From Pinus tabuliformis (taxonomy: Eukaryota; Streptophyta; Pinopsida; Pinales; Pinaceae): a stretch of 64,000 nucleotides of DNA. Below the pieces are notes generated by a model. That model had not been told where the DNA came from. It was given only the letters and a program-made list of their open reading frames with translations, and made no database searches. Positions within the stretch are counted from its first letter, which is position 1. Each line of letters starts with the position of its first letter. Where the stretch lies: the NCBI GenBank assembly GCA_031772625.1, contig CM062815.1, positions 118,366,989 to 118,430,988 of the forward strand, read 5' to 3'. The position numbers and the translations under genes are program-made. This document shows, in pieces, positions 20,991 to 31,998 of this stretch.

Positions 20991-21323
20991 TGTTGGGTCC
21001 CTATAATACTAGTGATTACCCCATTACTATTGTAGTTATACCCCTTATTTATATTGTTGTGCCCCTATTACCCCCATATTGTTATTTATGTGCCCCATAG
21101 AATCCCTCTATTGTTATTTTTGTGGCTTTATATTATTATTGTTAGATCGGCTGGATTATACTGTGACTCCCTAGACTCCTATATATAGAAAGGAGGTTTT
21201 GTCATTTGTATCATCCAAGAATTGTTCATTTATGTAATGTAAAGGAGGTTGCCCCCTCGAAGAGGCTGAATTCTAAGGCGTGGATCTCTCTTTTCTATCT
21301 TTTTGTGAGCTGGTTTCATAACA
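20991..21323 (+). repeat. 3' LTR of the chromovirus
   Basis: 333 bp, same length as the 5' LTR. Differences at 21146, 21149 and 21161, all transitions and all within 16 bp. Confidence 0.97.
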
Positions 21324-21594
21324 GAGTTAAAGAGGTGGAAAACCACCTAGAATCTCTCCATGTTGTCTACTCTAAATCCCTGCATAGAAATTATATCAAA
21401 AATGCTCCATTTCCTGCAATTAAACTGTATTAGGCCACATGACATAGCAAACATATTTTACCCTTCTCACTAAGCATAATATAGTTCAAAAATGTAATAA
21501 ATGTGAGGAAGAGATAGTTCTAAAGTTGGAGGATGGCATCATGACCCTTATAATGTACCTATTGATGAGGCTCATCATTGGACACTAGTAGAAG
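21324..21594. other. Short spacer
   Basis: No gene recognised. It begins with the GAGTT target duplication of the chromovirus and ends at the LTR of copia element B. Confidence 0.5.
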
Positions 21595-22614
21595 TGTTAA
21601 TTTGACAGGTCAAGGAAAAATTCCCTCCTTTAGACAACCTTCCTCATCAAGAAAGACCCCTCCTATCCCTTGGAATAATTTAATTTGGTTTAGGAAAAAT
21701 GTATTTTTAAGGACCCTCATGTGCACAAAAGTATGTGTCGACTTATTGAGCACCCATTAGAAGAGAAATACAAGACAAGTCAACCTCATGTGATCACATA
21801 TAACACACATTAATTCTTCTTCTATTGGAGGTTAAATCTCTCTCTTATTTGGATTGGTTCGTACAAGTCTAAAATTGTAGGTTCCGAGCTCGCATGTGTG
21901 AAGAGAAGAAATTAAGTTGGAGTCACAAGATTGGATCAAGGAAAATTTGGCTACAATGGCTAGGATGATAGGATGCTTCCTGCGGCTGGAGGGTTATAAA
22001 TTAATTGTCTGTCATTACGTCCCTGTGGCTATGACCTAAAATATTGTTGGCCATTGACCACAAATTTGGATCAATTTTGGAGACTTTAACTTTGATCAAA
22101 TTTGCCTATTGGTCTCATCTCTAGGATATTGTTTGGTTGGTTTTGTTGGATAGTCAAAGGATTGACTTTGACTCTTGATTGATGAATTAGAACATTATAC
22201 TATCTCTGTTAAAGATTTTATGACAATCGAATAAGAAGAATAATTTGAAATGGTATTCCCCCTTGCGGGGTTTTCCACTAGTCTTTGACCAATCTTAGTG
22301 TCTCTTGTTATTGCTCTTAATTGTCTTCAACTATACATTACATTTATTGTTCTATCTACTCTCTTTGTTAAAGATTTTATGACAATTGAATAAGAAGAAT
22401 TTGAAATGGTATTCCCCCTTGAGGGGTTTTTCCCCAGTCTTTGACCAATCTTAGTGTCTCTTGTTATTGCTCTTGATTGTCTTCGACTGTACATTACATT
22501 TATTGTTCCATTTACAATTTTTATTTGTTACTATAAGATTTATTCGATTTCTAATTAATGTTAAGAATTGTGCTAAAATTGATTGTAATAACATAGAACA
22601 GTGGAAAATTAACA
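21595..22614 (+). repeat. 5' LTR of copia element B
   Basis: 1020 bp, TGTTAATTTGACAG...AATTAACA. It contains a 159-bp tandem duplication (about 22203-22360 and 22361-22518) that the 881-bp 3' LTR lacks. The TATA box seen in the 3' LTR is mutated here near 21765. Confidence 0.85.
22203..22518. repeat. 159-bp tandem duplication inside an LTR
   Basis: Each copy has AAAGATTTTATGACAAT, TTTGACCAATCTTAGTGTCT and a TACATTACATTTATTGTTC end. Few differences between copies; single copy in the partner LTR, so it arose after insertion or in one recombining partner. Confidence 0.9.
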
Positions 22615-22627
22615 TGGTATCAAAGCC
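22615..22627 (+). other. Primer-binding site of copia element B
   Basis: TGGTATCAAAGCC directly after the 5' LTR; iMet type with one change. Confidence 0.9.
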
Positions 22628-22683
22628 AAGGTGAAGACAAGCCCAAGGAGACAAGAAATAAGAGTAACCATTCTTGAAAGAAG

Positions 22684-23219
22684 GTGAAGGAGCCTATTTT
22701 ATTTGGTCGATATGTCTACCTCTTACTTCAAGGATCTGAGAAGTTAGGTGACTCATCAAACTTTATCGCTTGGAAGATCAGGTTGGAAGTAATATTGGAT
22801 GAAAATTATGTCTTGGAATATGTGGAAGGAAAGAATCTTGTACCTGCAGAAATTGCTACTGTTGTTGCCAAATCCAAGTACAAGAAAGGTTAGCACAAAT
22901 CCAAGAAAATTATCCTTAATGGTTTGCAAGATCATTTACGTATTTATGTTGGTGTCTTGAGGAAGTCTAAGTATTTTTATGATAAGTCGGCCAGGATGTA
23001 TGAATTCAACAATTTGAATCACATCCTCTCCTTGAAAACTAAACTCAAAGAGATGAAGATGAACAAGGGAGAATTTGTGCAATCCTTTATCATGAGAGCA
23101 TCCTGCCTAAGGGATCAATTGCAATCTGGTGGTGAGAAACTATCTGACAAAGAGATCGTGGTGGTGAATCTTTAAGGTCTTCCTCCTATATGGGAAACCT
23201 TCATTACTACTCTAAGAAA
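22684..23219 (+). pseudogene. Copia B gag, first part
   Basis: Residues such as GDSSNFIAWKIRLEVILDEN (copia gag start), then after a stop near 22891 ILNGLQDHLRIYVGV, NNLNHILSLKTKLKEMKM and GEFVQSFIMRASCLRDQL (UBN2 type). The frame ends at 23173-23175 but homology runs to the LTR insertion at 23225. Confidence 0.85.
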
Positions 23220-23319
23220 TAATATGTTAATCTATGTTGTCATTGATGTCCATATAACAGTTTTTGTGATGGCAAATTCTTTGATACATGATTTCCCATT
23301 GATGCCCATTGAATAGCAA

Positions 23320-23490
23320 TTGAAAAACAATTGAACAATAATTGAATAAAAAATGAAGTAGGAGGTCAATTGAACAACAATTGAACAACAAATGATGCAG
23401 GAGGTCAATTGATCAGCAATTGAACAACAATTGAACAGTAATTGAACAACAAATGATGCAGGAGGTCAATTGATCAGCAATTGAATAGCA
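23320..23490. repeat. CAATTGAACAA short repeat cluster
   Basis: At least ten imperfect copies of (A)CAATTGAACA, grouped in larger units of about 55-65 bp ending ATGATGCAGGAGGT, inside the solo LTR. Confidence 0.85.
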
Positions 23491-24329
23491 AATGACGTAG
23501 TAGATCCAGTAAAGCAATAGGAGAAAGAAGCCAAAGAGTAAGATGAAGATTTTATCGAAAGCCATCAAAGAAACAAGTCATCAGAGTAATAGAAGCAGGT
23601 TATCGCATATGCCCAAGGGTAAGTGTTATCGAAAGAACAAAGAGCAACAACGATAATAGAGGAGTAAAGAAGAAAACTATCGGAAGAGCAGAAGAGTGAA
23701 GAGAAGTCACAGGAGAAACAAATATCGGAAGATCGGGGTTAGGAAAGTACATACTTCCTTCATCGTGGCTAAAGTTCCGCAGTCAATCCTAGTTGTCGAT
23801 CTCATAGACAACCCTTAGATCACAGTCAACTGCAGGGGTTAAGGTCATTTTTAATCAATGTGCCAATCAAGGTTCTGTAAATCCTCCGATTGCGATAACA
23901 TTGTGAACCCGCTGCACCATTATAATACGTCCTAAAGAAATATTGCATCCATTGCATTTCACAAGTCTTGAAGAGATGTAACGACGGTAAAACCTCCGAT
24001 TGCAATATCATATTGTGGACCCGCTGCACCATTATAACATGAATTTATACAATTTCGCATCCACAGATCGCTAGTTTCTAAGGGATTTCAAACTGTTGAT
24101 TGTGACGAATTTATTAACAACTGCTTAAGATCATATCACATCCACTTTGTTAGCCGTAGGGGATCGACTATGTTATGAGAAGACCTCCAGAAGTTTCTAT
24201 TGTGATTAAAGGTGATGACGTGGCATGTGGGACCTCCATATGGGTAACGTATCTTGGGCATCTATCACAGAGAAGAGGTAATAGTTCACAACTCGTGAAC
24301 TTGAAGGAACAGAGGAAGTCAGAAGTTTA

Positions 24330-24560
24330 AGCGAATGAAAGAAGAAGTCGAAAGGTTGAGAAGCCAAAGGTCCGGAAAACGATGAAGGTACAAAAGAAGT
24401 TGAAGATCGAGTGAGAGAGTGGTAAGCAGAAGGACAAAAGTAAGCCATAGGTCCAGCAGGACAGAAGGAAGTCGAAGGTCCAGTAGGAAATAAGGAAGCC
24501 GAAGGTCCAGCAGAATAGAAGGAAGCCAAAGTTTCAACAAGACAAGAGGAAGTCGAAGGA
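24330..24560. repeat. About 30-bp minisatellite in the solo LTR
   Basis: Degenerate units with AAGGAAG(T/C)CGAAGGTCCAG and AAGAGGAAGTCGAAGG. The shadow open frames across it are Pro/Ser/Leu repeats only. Confidence 0.7.
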
Positions 24561-25392
24561 CAAAGAAAATCTATTGATTGGGTTAATATTTGAAAGCTCG
24601 GACCTGTGATGAATTAATCAAGTACATAACACAACCTGAAGAACAATTTTATGAAAGGGAAAAATAATGTTTCATCTGACATTGTTTGAAGGGAGCAGTA
24701 GCCAGCACTAGCATTGAAGCATTTGTTAGTCTGGTTCTGGGAAGTAACAGATCATGATAGCAAGAACAGTGAGAAGTAGTCACGTTTGAAATAGTTACCA
24801 CAACAGTAAAGAACAGAGGCTTGAAAACAAAGAATTTCTTTTGTGCATACATTGAGGATTAGCGCAAATATATTGTTGGAAAGCTTCAATAAATATTGGA
24901 AACATTATTGGAGATCATGATGCCTATTTGAAATCATCATGAGGTAACTTTGCAGACTCTGTTAGGGCAATATGAAGAGTTGTGAATACTCCATATGAAG
25001 ACAGGTTGTCATTGATGCAGCAGTGAGGGTGTAGATAGACAGAATTCAGTGAAGAAGATGTTGGGAGCAGAGAATAACTACCAAACATATATAGACAATA
25101 TATAGCAGATGGTTGGAGCCCTTGGGGTTGGTGCCTCATAATTGGAAGGATTGGTTTCCTTGGAGTTGGAGTTGGTGCCCTGGAGGTTGGAGCCTCACAA
25201 AAAGTCCAAGTTGGTGCTTGGCAACTGGTTGGAGCCCTATATACATTATACTTGATTTATTGTAAAAATTATATTAATAAAATCATTTATTCCTATTGTT
25301 CATTTTGTGTTCTAAATATAAATGATTTAATTGACAAAAATAGCAATTGAAAAGGAATACTGATTCACCCCCCCCTCTTAGTATTTCCAACA

Positions 25393-25734
25393 TAATAATG
25401 TTATTCCAACGTTTGATGACCTCATTGGTAAATGCACTCAAGAGGAGACTAGGATTATTGCCAGAGGAAGGATTCAAAAGCATGAAGAAGGATATCCCTC
25501 TGCATTAGTTTCTCAAGACAAGAGGAGGAAAGGAAGGGGAAGACCATCTAATTCAACAAAGCACCCCCTTGAATCAAAGGACTCCAAGAAAAGAGGAAGT
25601 AGAATTGATTGCTTCATTAGAGAAATTTTGAGGTCTAAAATGGGCCTAAAAAAAATTGTACAACCAAAATCAACTTTATAAGAACATATGATGATGTCAA
25701 CCATGGGGGATGATTCACCATTTTTTGTCTAAAA
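25393..25734 (+). pseudogene. Copia B gag, second part
   Basis: Continues the gag frame after the solo LTR: FDDLIGKCTQEETRIIARGR and then a Lys/Arg-rich linker. Ends at the MITE. Confidence 0.8.
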
Positions 25735-26125
25735 AAGTAAAAAGATAAAAATAAAAAATAAAAATAAAAACTACTTTTTCAACTCGTATTTTCAACTTAT
25801 CTCCCTACTATTTTATTCAAATTTCGATAAAGAGCACTCGTTGGATGCATAATTCAATTCTTCATCCAAGGAGTACCCATGTATTCTTTCACTGGACTCT
25901 ACTACATGAAAAATGAGAAATCATGAAAAAGCGTGATTGCAATCACACTTTTCATGTATTTCTCATTTTTCATGTAGAAGGGTCCATCGAAAGTATGCAA
26001 CATGGGTACTCCTTGGATGAGGAATTAAATTCCACATCCAATAAGTGTTCCCACTCGAAATTTGAGTAAACCATAGGGAGATAAGTTGAAAATACGAGTT
26101 GAAAAAATGGTTTTTTATTTTTCCC
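25735..26125. mobile_element. Fold-back MITE, near-perfect hairpin
   Basis: Two arms of about 190 bp, roughly 85 percent complementary by eye, meet at the perfect palindrome GTGATTGCAATCAC (25933-25946). Outer anchors are 25775-25800 and its complement at 26074-26107. TCTAAAA occurs at both edges (25728-25734 and 26126-26132) and fits a 7-bp or longer target duplication. No coding capacity. It interrupts copia gag, so it is the younger of the two. The superfamily is not clear; Mutator- or hAT-type MITEs have duplications of 8-9 bp. Confidence 0.85.
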
Positions 26126-26840
26126 TCTAAAAGCAGATGATGTAATCTAATCTTATTTTATTATTTCCACTATTATTTTATAATATTCCTTAGGATGCTT
26201 TTTTTTACCTCAAAATTTCTCTAATGTTAACTGCCACAAGCATGGCAATTATGATCAAGAATGCCTCGAAATGAGAAATGATTCAATATCCAACTACAAA
26301 AACAATCAAGTCTTCAACAAAAACAAGTTCAATGATCGAATAAGACAAGATGATTGAAGAAGAAAAGATACTCTAGATGATCAAGAATAAGGTTGTAGTC
26401 CTCGAAAGAGGTCAAGGAACTCCAGGTATGAAAATAATGTAATTTCTATTCAATCTAAATATATTCTTGTTTATTCTCTTTCTAGTTCTTCCCCTCCAAA
26501 TTCGTATGATAGTTGGTTGGTAGATAGTGGGGCTTCTAAATATTTCTCTAGATACCGAGAAGTCATATCAAATCTAGTTGAGAGGGAGAAAGAATTGAAA
26601 ATCATCCTTGGAGACAATACTACTCATCCTGTGAAGGGTTTTGGTTCTATCAAATTTTATTTGGACTCTATTGAATCCATTCTTCTTCATGATGTTATGT
26701 ATGTTCTAGGACTAAAGATGAACTTGGTATCCATATCTACCTTGGAATACAAAAGCATGAGAGTAGCTTTCATCAAAGGAAAATTCCTCACATGGCCTAT
26801 GAAATCTCGCATGAGGGATGCTTTCACTTTGGGATCTTGA
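26126..26840 (+). pseudogene. Copia B zinc knuckle and protease
   Basis: A degraded knuckle (NCHKHGNYDQEC) is at about 26230-26268. SYDSWLVDSGASKYF at about 26505-26550 is the aspartic protease site, with the catalytic Asp-Ser-Gly intact. VMYVLGLKMNLVSISTL at about 26694-26745 is the conserved end of the protease region. Several stops in the linker. Confidence 0.85.
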
Positions 26841-27682
26841 GAAGGACTCTATAGAGTCACTGGAAGACGTCTGCTAGCAATGGTCCATGACATTGATTAT
26901 CAAATGAGTTATGGCACCATAGGTTGGCACATCTACATTATGAATCCCTACTGAAATTAAAGAAGTTGGTTTTTTGGATTCCTGATGTTTAAGCTAGTCA
27001 TGATTAAGTATGTGTAGGATGTGCCAATGGAAAGAAGTCGAGGGGACCATTCCCCTCTAGAAAGAAAATATTGATGGTGTTCTTCAACTTATACATTCTG
27101 ACCTCTGTGGATCCATGCCAGTGCACTCTCTTGGTGGCCATCTCTACTACATAATCGAAAGACATGGATATACTACTTGAATCATAATAATGAGGCTTTC
27201 GATATGTTCAAGGAATTCAAGGCATTGATAGAAAATCAAATAAGAAAGAAGATCAAGGTCTTCGAGTCTGACAATGGTGGAGAGTATACATCAAATGAGT
27301 TCATTGACTTTTGCAAGCATGCTAGAATAAAGAAGGAAACTATTGTACCTTATGATCCCAAGCATAATGGCGTGGGTGAAAGAAAGAACATGTCCATCAC
27401 GGAAGTCACCCGAGTTATGCTACATGATCAAAAATTATAGAAGTTCCTCTAGGAAGAAGCTAAAAATACAACAATTGATGTTGAAAATAGGGTTCCTCAT
27501 CAATTTTTGGACAATAGGACTCCCGAAGAAGTATTCATAGGTGTGCAGCATGACATTGGACATCTTAGAATATTTGGTTGCCCCATATATTTCCATGTGC
27601 CAAAGGACAAGAGGAACAAGGTGGAAGCCACCAAAAAGAAAGGTACATTTGTTGGATATTGTGAAAATTATAAAGCATATAT

Positions 27683-27761
<79 letters not shown>

Positions 27762-28013
27762 CAAAGGAGGATCAAGTTTAGTAGGGATGTAACTTTCGAT
27801 GAAGATATTGCCCTTGGAAAAGAAATCAATCTTCCTTCGCCTCCTCCTATTGAGAAGAGAGATGATGACATGGACCTATTAGAAGGTCCTTCTATGCCAG
27901 AATTTGGTAAGGATATTGTTAATGACCCCATAGACCCTATGGACCCCTTGGATGCTCCTCCAAGTAATCCCCTTGTCAGTAAGATACCATTGTGGCTTCA
28001 TGACAAATTATAG
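26841..28013 (+). pseudogene. Copia B integrase
   Basis: Pieces in order: pre-integrase HYESLLKLKKL and VCVGCANGKKSRGPFPS (about 26930-27060), then IHSDLCGSMPVHSLGGH in another frame (27090-27150). ESDNGGEYTSNEFIDFC (27265-27315) has the second catalytic Asp, and GVGERKNMSI (27372-27402) the Glu, where ERMN is usual. RTPEEVFIGVQHDIGHLRIF and FHVPKDKRNKV follow at 27507-27635. An AT microsatellite (27685-27758) runs in frame as Ile-Tyr repeats before GQRRIKFSRDVTF. Stops at 27440 and frame changes disable it. Confidence 0.88.
27685..27758. repeat. (AT)n microsatellite inside integrase frame
   Basis: About 37 AT units. The repeat sits where copia proteins read KAYRIYIPGQR-like sequence, i.e. 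native codons ATA TAT probably seeded it. Frame is retained on both sides. Confidence 0.95.
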
Positions 28014-29870
28014 GATGCTAAGAGACAAGTTTCTTCCAAAGGGACCTTTAGAGAAAGTAAGAAGCTATGTCAGTACTAAGGATGTGTTATATATATGAGC
28101 ACTATCATCCAGGTTGAGCCTATCGCCTTTGAAGAAGTTGTGAAAGAACAAGTTTGGAAGGATTCCATGGCTAAATAATATGAATCAATTATGAAGAATG
28201 ATGTATGGGATGTTATTCTAAGACCTAAAGGAAAGTTTATCGTAATTTTAAAATGGATATACAAGATCAAGAATGGAGCTAATGGAAGCATTGAGAAGTA
28301 CAAATCAAGGCTTCAGGTTAGAAGTTTCTCCTAGAAATAGGGAGAAGACTATGATGATATTCCATGGCTAAAGAATATGAATCAATTATGAAGAATGATG
28401 TATGGGATGTTGTTCTAAGACCTAAAGGAAAGTTTGTCGTAATTTCAAAATGGCTATACAAGATCAAGAATGGAGCTAATGGAAGCATTAAGAAGTAAAA
28501 ATCAAGGCTTCAGGTCAAAGGTTTCTCCCATAAATAGGGAGAAGACTATGATAATATATTTTTTCTTATTTCCCATTATACTACCATTAGATCGATTGTT
28601 TCCCTTACTGCTAGTCAAGGATGGAGCCTTCACTAGATGGATGCAAAGACAACATTTCTTCATGGCATACTACAGGAAGAAGCCTCATGGATTTAAAGTG
28701 AAGGATAGGAAGAAATACATTTTCAAGTTGAATAAATCATTATATGGTTTGAATGAAGCCCCCAGAGCTAGGTATGCCCGCATTATCAGTTACCTAGTGA
28801 AGCTTAGATTCATGAGAAGCAATGTTGACCCAAACCTCTACTTCAAAGTGATCCAAGGTATGCCTTTAATTTTTGTTTTATATGTTGATGATATATTCTT
28901 AATAGGTAGTGAGCCCCTGATCCACCAATGTAACAGGGAGTTGGCCTTTGAGTTTGAGATGAAAGATCTTGGTTTGATGCATTACTTCTTGGGACTAGAG
29001 ATGTGGCAAAGACCCAAAAATATTTTCCTTTCTCAAGGAAAATATGTTGTGAATCTCTTGGAAAGATTTGGAATGGTAGAATGCAAGTACCTAGCCACAC
29101 TGATGGAGATAAACTTCAAGAAGTTGTGTAGATATGTTTTTGGACACAACTTTCCAAACCCTTCTATATACCGATAGTTGATTGGTGCATTTATGTTCCC
29201 TGTGAAAACTTGTCCAAATATATGATTTGTAATGAACACCTTGATTCAATTCATGACTAATCCCCTTCATGTACATTGGATTGCTACCAAACATGTACCG
29301 AGATATTTACATGGGACAATTAACCTTGGTCTATGATACACTTTCAGAGATGTATGACTTCATGGGTACATTGATGTTAACTGAGCCAGAAATGCTATTG
29401 ACAGGAAAAGCACATTAGGGTGTTTCTTTAGTTTGGGTTCTGCCATGATATCTTAGATGAGTAGGAAACAAAATTCTGTAGCTTTGAGCACGACCAAGGT
29501 AGAATATATTGTTGCTAGTATGGCTAGTTTTGAGGTAGCTTGTTTGAGGAAGCTCTTTGGAGAGTTCTTTGATCAGGTCCTTGATATGACTGTGATATAT
29601 TGTTGAAACAAGAGTGGGATCTGATTGGAATAGAATCCTCTATTTCATGATAATTCTAATCATATTGAGATCATGTATATATATGATACATGGTGCAGAG
29701 AGGAACAGTGAGGTTCCATCATATTTTGACTAATGAGTAAATAACAGATATATTCACCGCAACTTTTCCAAAAGGGAAGTTCTTGGTCTTCGGAGAGAAA
29801 CTTGGACTAATGGATGTGACCCTCTTGGGTAATGGTCCTAAATGATTGAGAGCATTGAGCATGCTCTTCC
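28014..29870 (+). pseudogene. Copia B reverse transcriptase and RNase H
   Basis: RT starts about 28110 (EEVVKEQVWKDSMAK, VWDVILRPKGKF, KWIYKIKNGANGS). A 197-bp tandem duplication follows (28162-28358, 28359-28555). MDAKTTFLHG lies at 28639 in a different frame from the ORF that carries LNKSLYGLNEAPRARYARI and the catalytic box LYVDDIFLIG (about 28876-28905). GLMHYFLGLEM and LSQGKYVVNLLERFGM follow. RNase H remnants (MSRKQNSVALSTTKVEY) are at about 29459-29510. Frameshifts and stops throughout, though YVDD is unchanged. Confidence 0.88.
28162..28555. repeat. 197-bp tandem duplication within RT
   Basis: Two copies start at ATTCCATGGCTAAA and end at GAAGACTATGAT(G/A)AT. They are over 90 percent alike by eye and destroy the RT frame. 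A late event. Confidence 0.93.
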
Positions 29871-30525
29871 CCCTTGTTGAGCTCCCAAGGCGGGAATGTA
29901 GTAGTAAGGGCCCCTAGAGTTGAGGTACCTTTGTACAATAGGATAGGGTGTATATCCTTACCAATGAGGTAAGTCAATCTTTCCTATTGTCATTTTGACA
30001 TAGTATACCCTAGTTTGCATCCTACCCGCAAGCTGGACTTGTTGGGATTGGACCTCCCCATCTGGCCAATGGATTGAGGTGACTTGAGATAGGGTGTGTA
30101 TCCTTATCCATGTGATAAGTCGATCTCGCTCAAGTCTTGGATGCAGGAGTTCTACCACTTGAATCTTAATGGTCTCAATGGAGGATCATCGGATAATAGG
30201 ATAGAGTGTGATCCTAAAGTTGATCTTGCCTATTGTCACTAGATGATAAGATAGAGTGTGATCCTTGAGTAGATCTTTCCTATTGTCCCAGGTCAATAAG
30301 ACAGAGTGTGATCCCTTCCCTTACAGTAAGTAGATCTAGCCTATTGATAGAGGATAGTATCTTTAGCTCCCATATGATGTCAAATTCTTATTCATTTAGA
30401 TTCGAGAGTGTTCAATAGAGATGAGCATAGATGAACAAAGATGAGTAGGGATGACATTTGATGATGAGATATTTGATATGGGACATATGTTGCAGTTGGT
30501 AATTTCTCCCTAGCTGAGAGGGAGA
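29871..30525 (+). repeat. Copia B 3' untranslated region with 55-60 bp repeats
   Basis: About five to six degenerate units containing ATA(G/A)GATAGAGTGTGATCC and AGTAGATCT(T/A)(T/G)CCTATTG lie at 29938-30345. No gene. It ends with the purine-rich CTGAGAGGGAGAG before the 3' LTR, the likely polypurine tract. Confidence 0.75.
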
Positions 30526-31406
30526 GCTAATTTGACAGTTTAGGGACAAATTCCCTCCTTTGTATATCTATCCTCATCATGAAAGTCCCCTCCTATCCCT
30601 TGGAAGAATTTAATTTAGTTAAGGAAAAATACATTTTTAGGGAAAAAACCTTAACGTGCACAAAATCATAGGTCGACTTTAAAGAAAAATTGGGCACCCC
30701 TTGGAAGCATATAAATACAAGACAATTCAACCCCATTTGATCACACATCAAACACACATTATTTCTTCTTCTCTTGAATTTTCAATCTCTCTCTTCTTTG
30801 GATTGGTTCATACATGTTAAATTTGCAGGGTCCAAGCTCGCACATGCGAAGAGAATAAATTAAGTTGGAGACATAGGGTTGGATTGTGGAAAAATCGGCT
30901 ACAATGGCTAGATTGATAGGGTGATCCATACGACTGGAGGGCTACAACCACAACATTTGTCACTAGGTCCCTATGGCTATGACCTAAAATATTGTTGACC
31001 ATTGACATCATACTTGGATCAATTTTGGAGACTTTGACTTTGATCATATTTATATATTGGGCTTATATCTTGGATATTGTTTGGTTGGTTTTGTTGGATA
31101 ATCAAAGCATTGAATTTGACTCTTGATTGATGAATTAGAACATTGTTCTCTCTTTATTCAACATTTTATGACAATCTAATAAGAATAAGAATTTGAAAGG
31201 GTTTTCCCCCTTGTGTGGTTTTTCCCTTGTCTTTGACCAATCCCGATGTCTCTTGTTATTGCTATTGATTGTCTTCTACTATACATTGGATTTATTGTTC
31301 TATCTACAATTTTTATTTATTACTGGAATATTGATTTGATTGTTAATTAAAGTAATGAATTTGGATAAAAGTGATTGTAACAACATAGAACATTGGAAAA
31401 TGAACA
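30526..31406 (+). repeat. 3' LTR of copia element B
   Basis: 881 bp. Homologous to 21595-22614 over its length but without the 159-bp duplication. The first bases are mutated (GCTAATTT instead of TGTTAATTT). TATA box TATAAATAC at 30710-30718. Confidence 0.85.
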
Positions 31407-31998
31407 AAAATGGATACTCATATTTAGTTGTTTCAATGAAAACTCCCCCAACACTGGAAGAGAAGAGAAAATCTCAAGTTTTGGGGAGCCATATGTCATC
31501 CCCATCTCCATTCCAAAATATTGATGTGGATGATTTTTCTAGATAGACACAAATTTGCAAAATTTGTAGGGGTCTAAATTGTAGTCTACTTCTTCATTCA
31601 TACCACCATTTCAGTACCCATTAACCTGATACCACTATTCATTACTCAAGGATAGACAAAAGAGCCTATAAAAGTACCTACTAACTATTGCAGAACTTGA
31701 GCCCTTCACTCCACAACTACTTTCTTCCTTTCCACATAAACTAGGGTTTTTTTTTCTCTAGTTAGGTGAGCCGATCCATACCAATACAATATATAGAAAA
31801 CCATCACCAACAAAAATACAAAACCCTATCTATCCCTCATTTGCTAGGCATAGTCTTCCATGTTGTGGGGATGACTTTAGTCTACGTCAGAGAGACACTT
31901 GAAAATTAACCTAATATCGTTGAAGACATGTACTTGTGAGCTGCAAAGCCCCTACATTTCAACTATTCAATTTAATTTCATTATAAAACTTCTCCTTG
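31407..31998. other. Unassigned sequence with promoter-like motif
   Basis: No coding region. CCTATAAAAG at about 31667-31676 looks like a TATA box and is followed by a C/T-rich stretch and AAACTAGGG, as in the R/U5 of a plant LTR or a gene promoter. No partner copy found in the window. It may be the upstream part of the Athila-like 5' LTR cut by copia B. Confidence 0.35.

Larger units (their letters stand above)
15477..21323 (+). mobile_element. Young Ty3/gypsy chromovirus
   Basis: A 5.8-kb element. The 333-bp LTRs (15477-15809 and 20991-21323) differ at three bases by eye. The 5-bp target duplication is GAGTT (15472-15476 and 21324-21328). It has an iMet primer site, a 0.65-kb leader, one 1453-codon gag-pol frame, a chromodomain tail, and a polypurine tract. 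It is the most intact element here. It appears to have inserted recently compared with its neighbours. Lineage within chromoviruses (Tekay, Reina, Galadriel or other) needs a tree. Confidence 0.97.
23225..25392. mobile_element. 2.2-kb solo LTR inserted in gag
   Basis: Starts TGTTAATC and ends TTTCCAACA, with a perfect 5-bp target duplication TAATA (23220-23224 and 25393-25397). Removing it joins the copia gag reading frame. There is no coding sequence. The right end, GATTCACC followed by a C run and CTCTTAGT, is a common LTR end in plants. It includes repeats of CAATTGAACAA (23320-23490) and of GAAGGAAGTCGAAGGTCC (about 24330-24560). At 2168 bp it is a long LTR, left by recombination between the two LTRs of an element. 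Confidence 0.82.
21595..31406 (+). mobile_element. Ty1/copia element B, broken and nested
   Basis: LTRs at 21595-22614 and 30526-31406 enclose gag, CCHC, protease, integrase, RT and RNase H in copia order. A solo LTR (23225-25392) and a fold-back MITE (25735-26125) interrupt gag. Without them the element is about 7.3 kb. The flanks AGAAG and AAAAT do not match, so there is no target duplication: decay, or recombination between two insertions. Many stops and shifts; not active. Confidence 0.88.

Noticed and set aside
25735..26125. miRNA precursor
   Set aside because: The arms are too long and uniformly paired; a fold-back transposon with flanking duplication explains it better without small-RNA data.
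27435..27931. Minus-strand frames with long Ile-Tyr runs
   Set aside because: Reverse reading of the AT microsatellite in copia B integrase.
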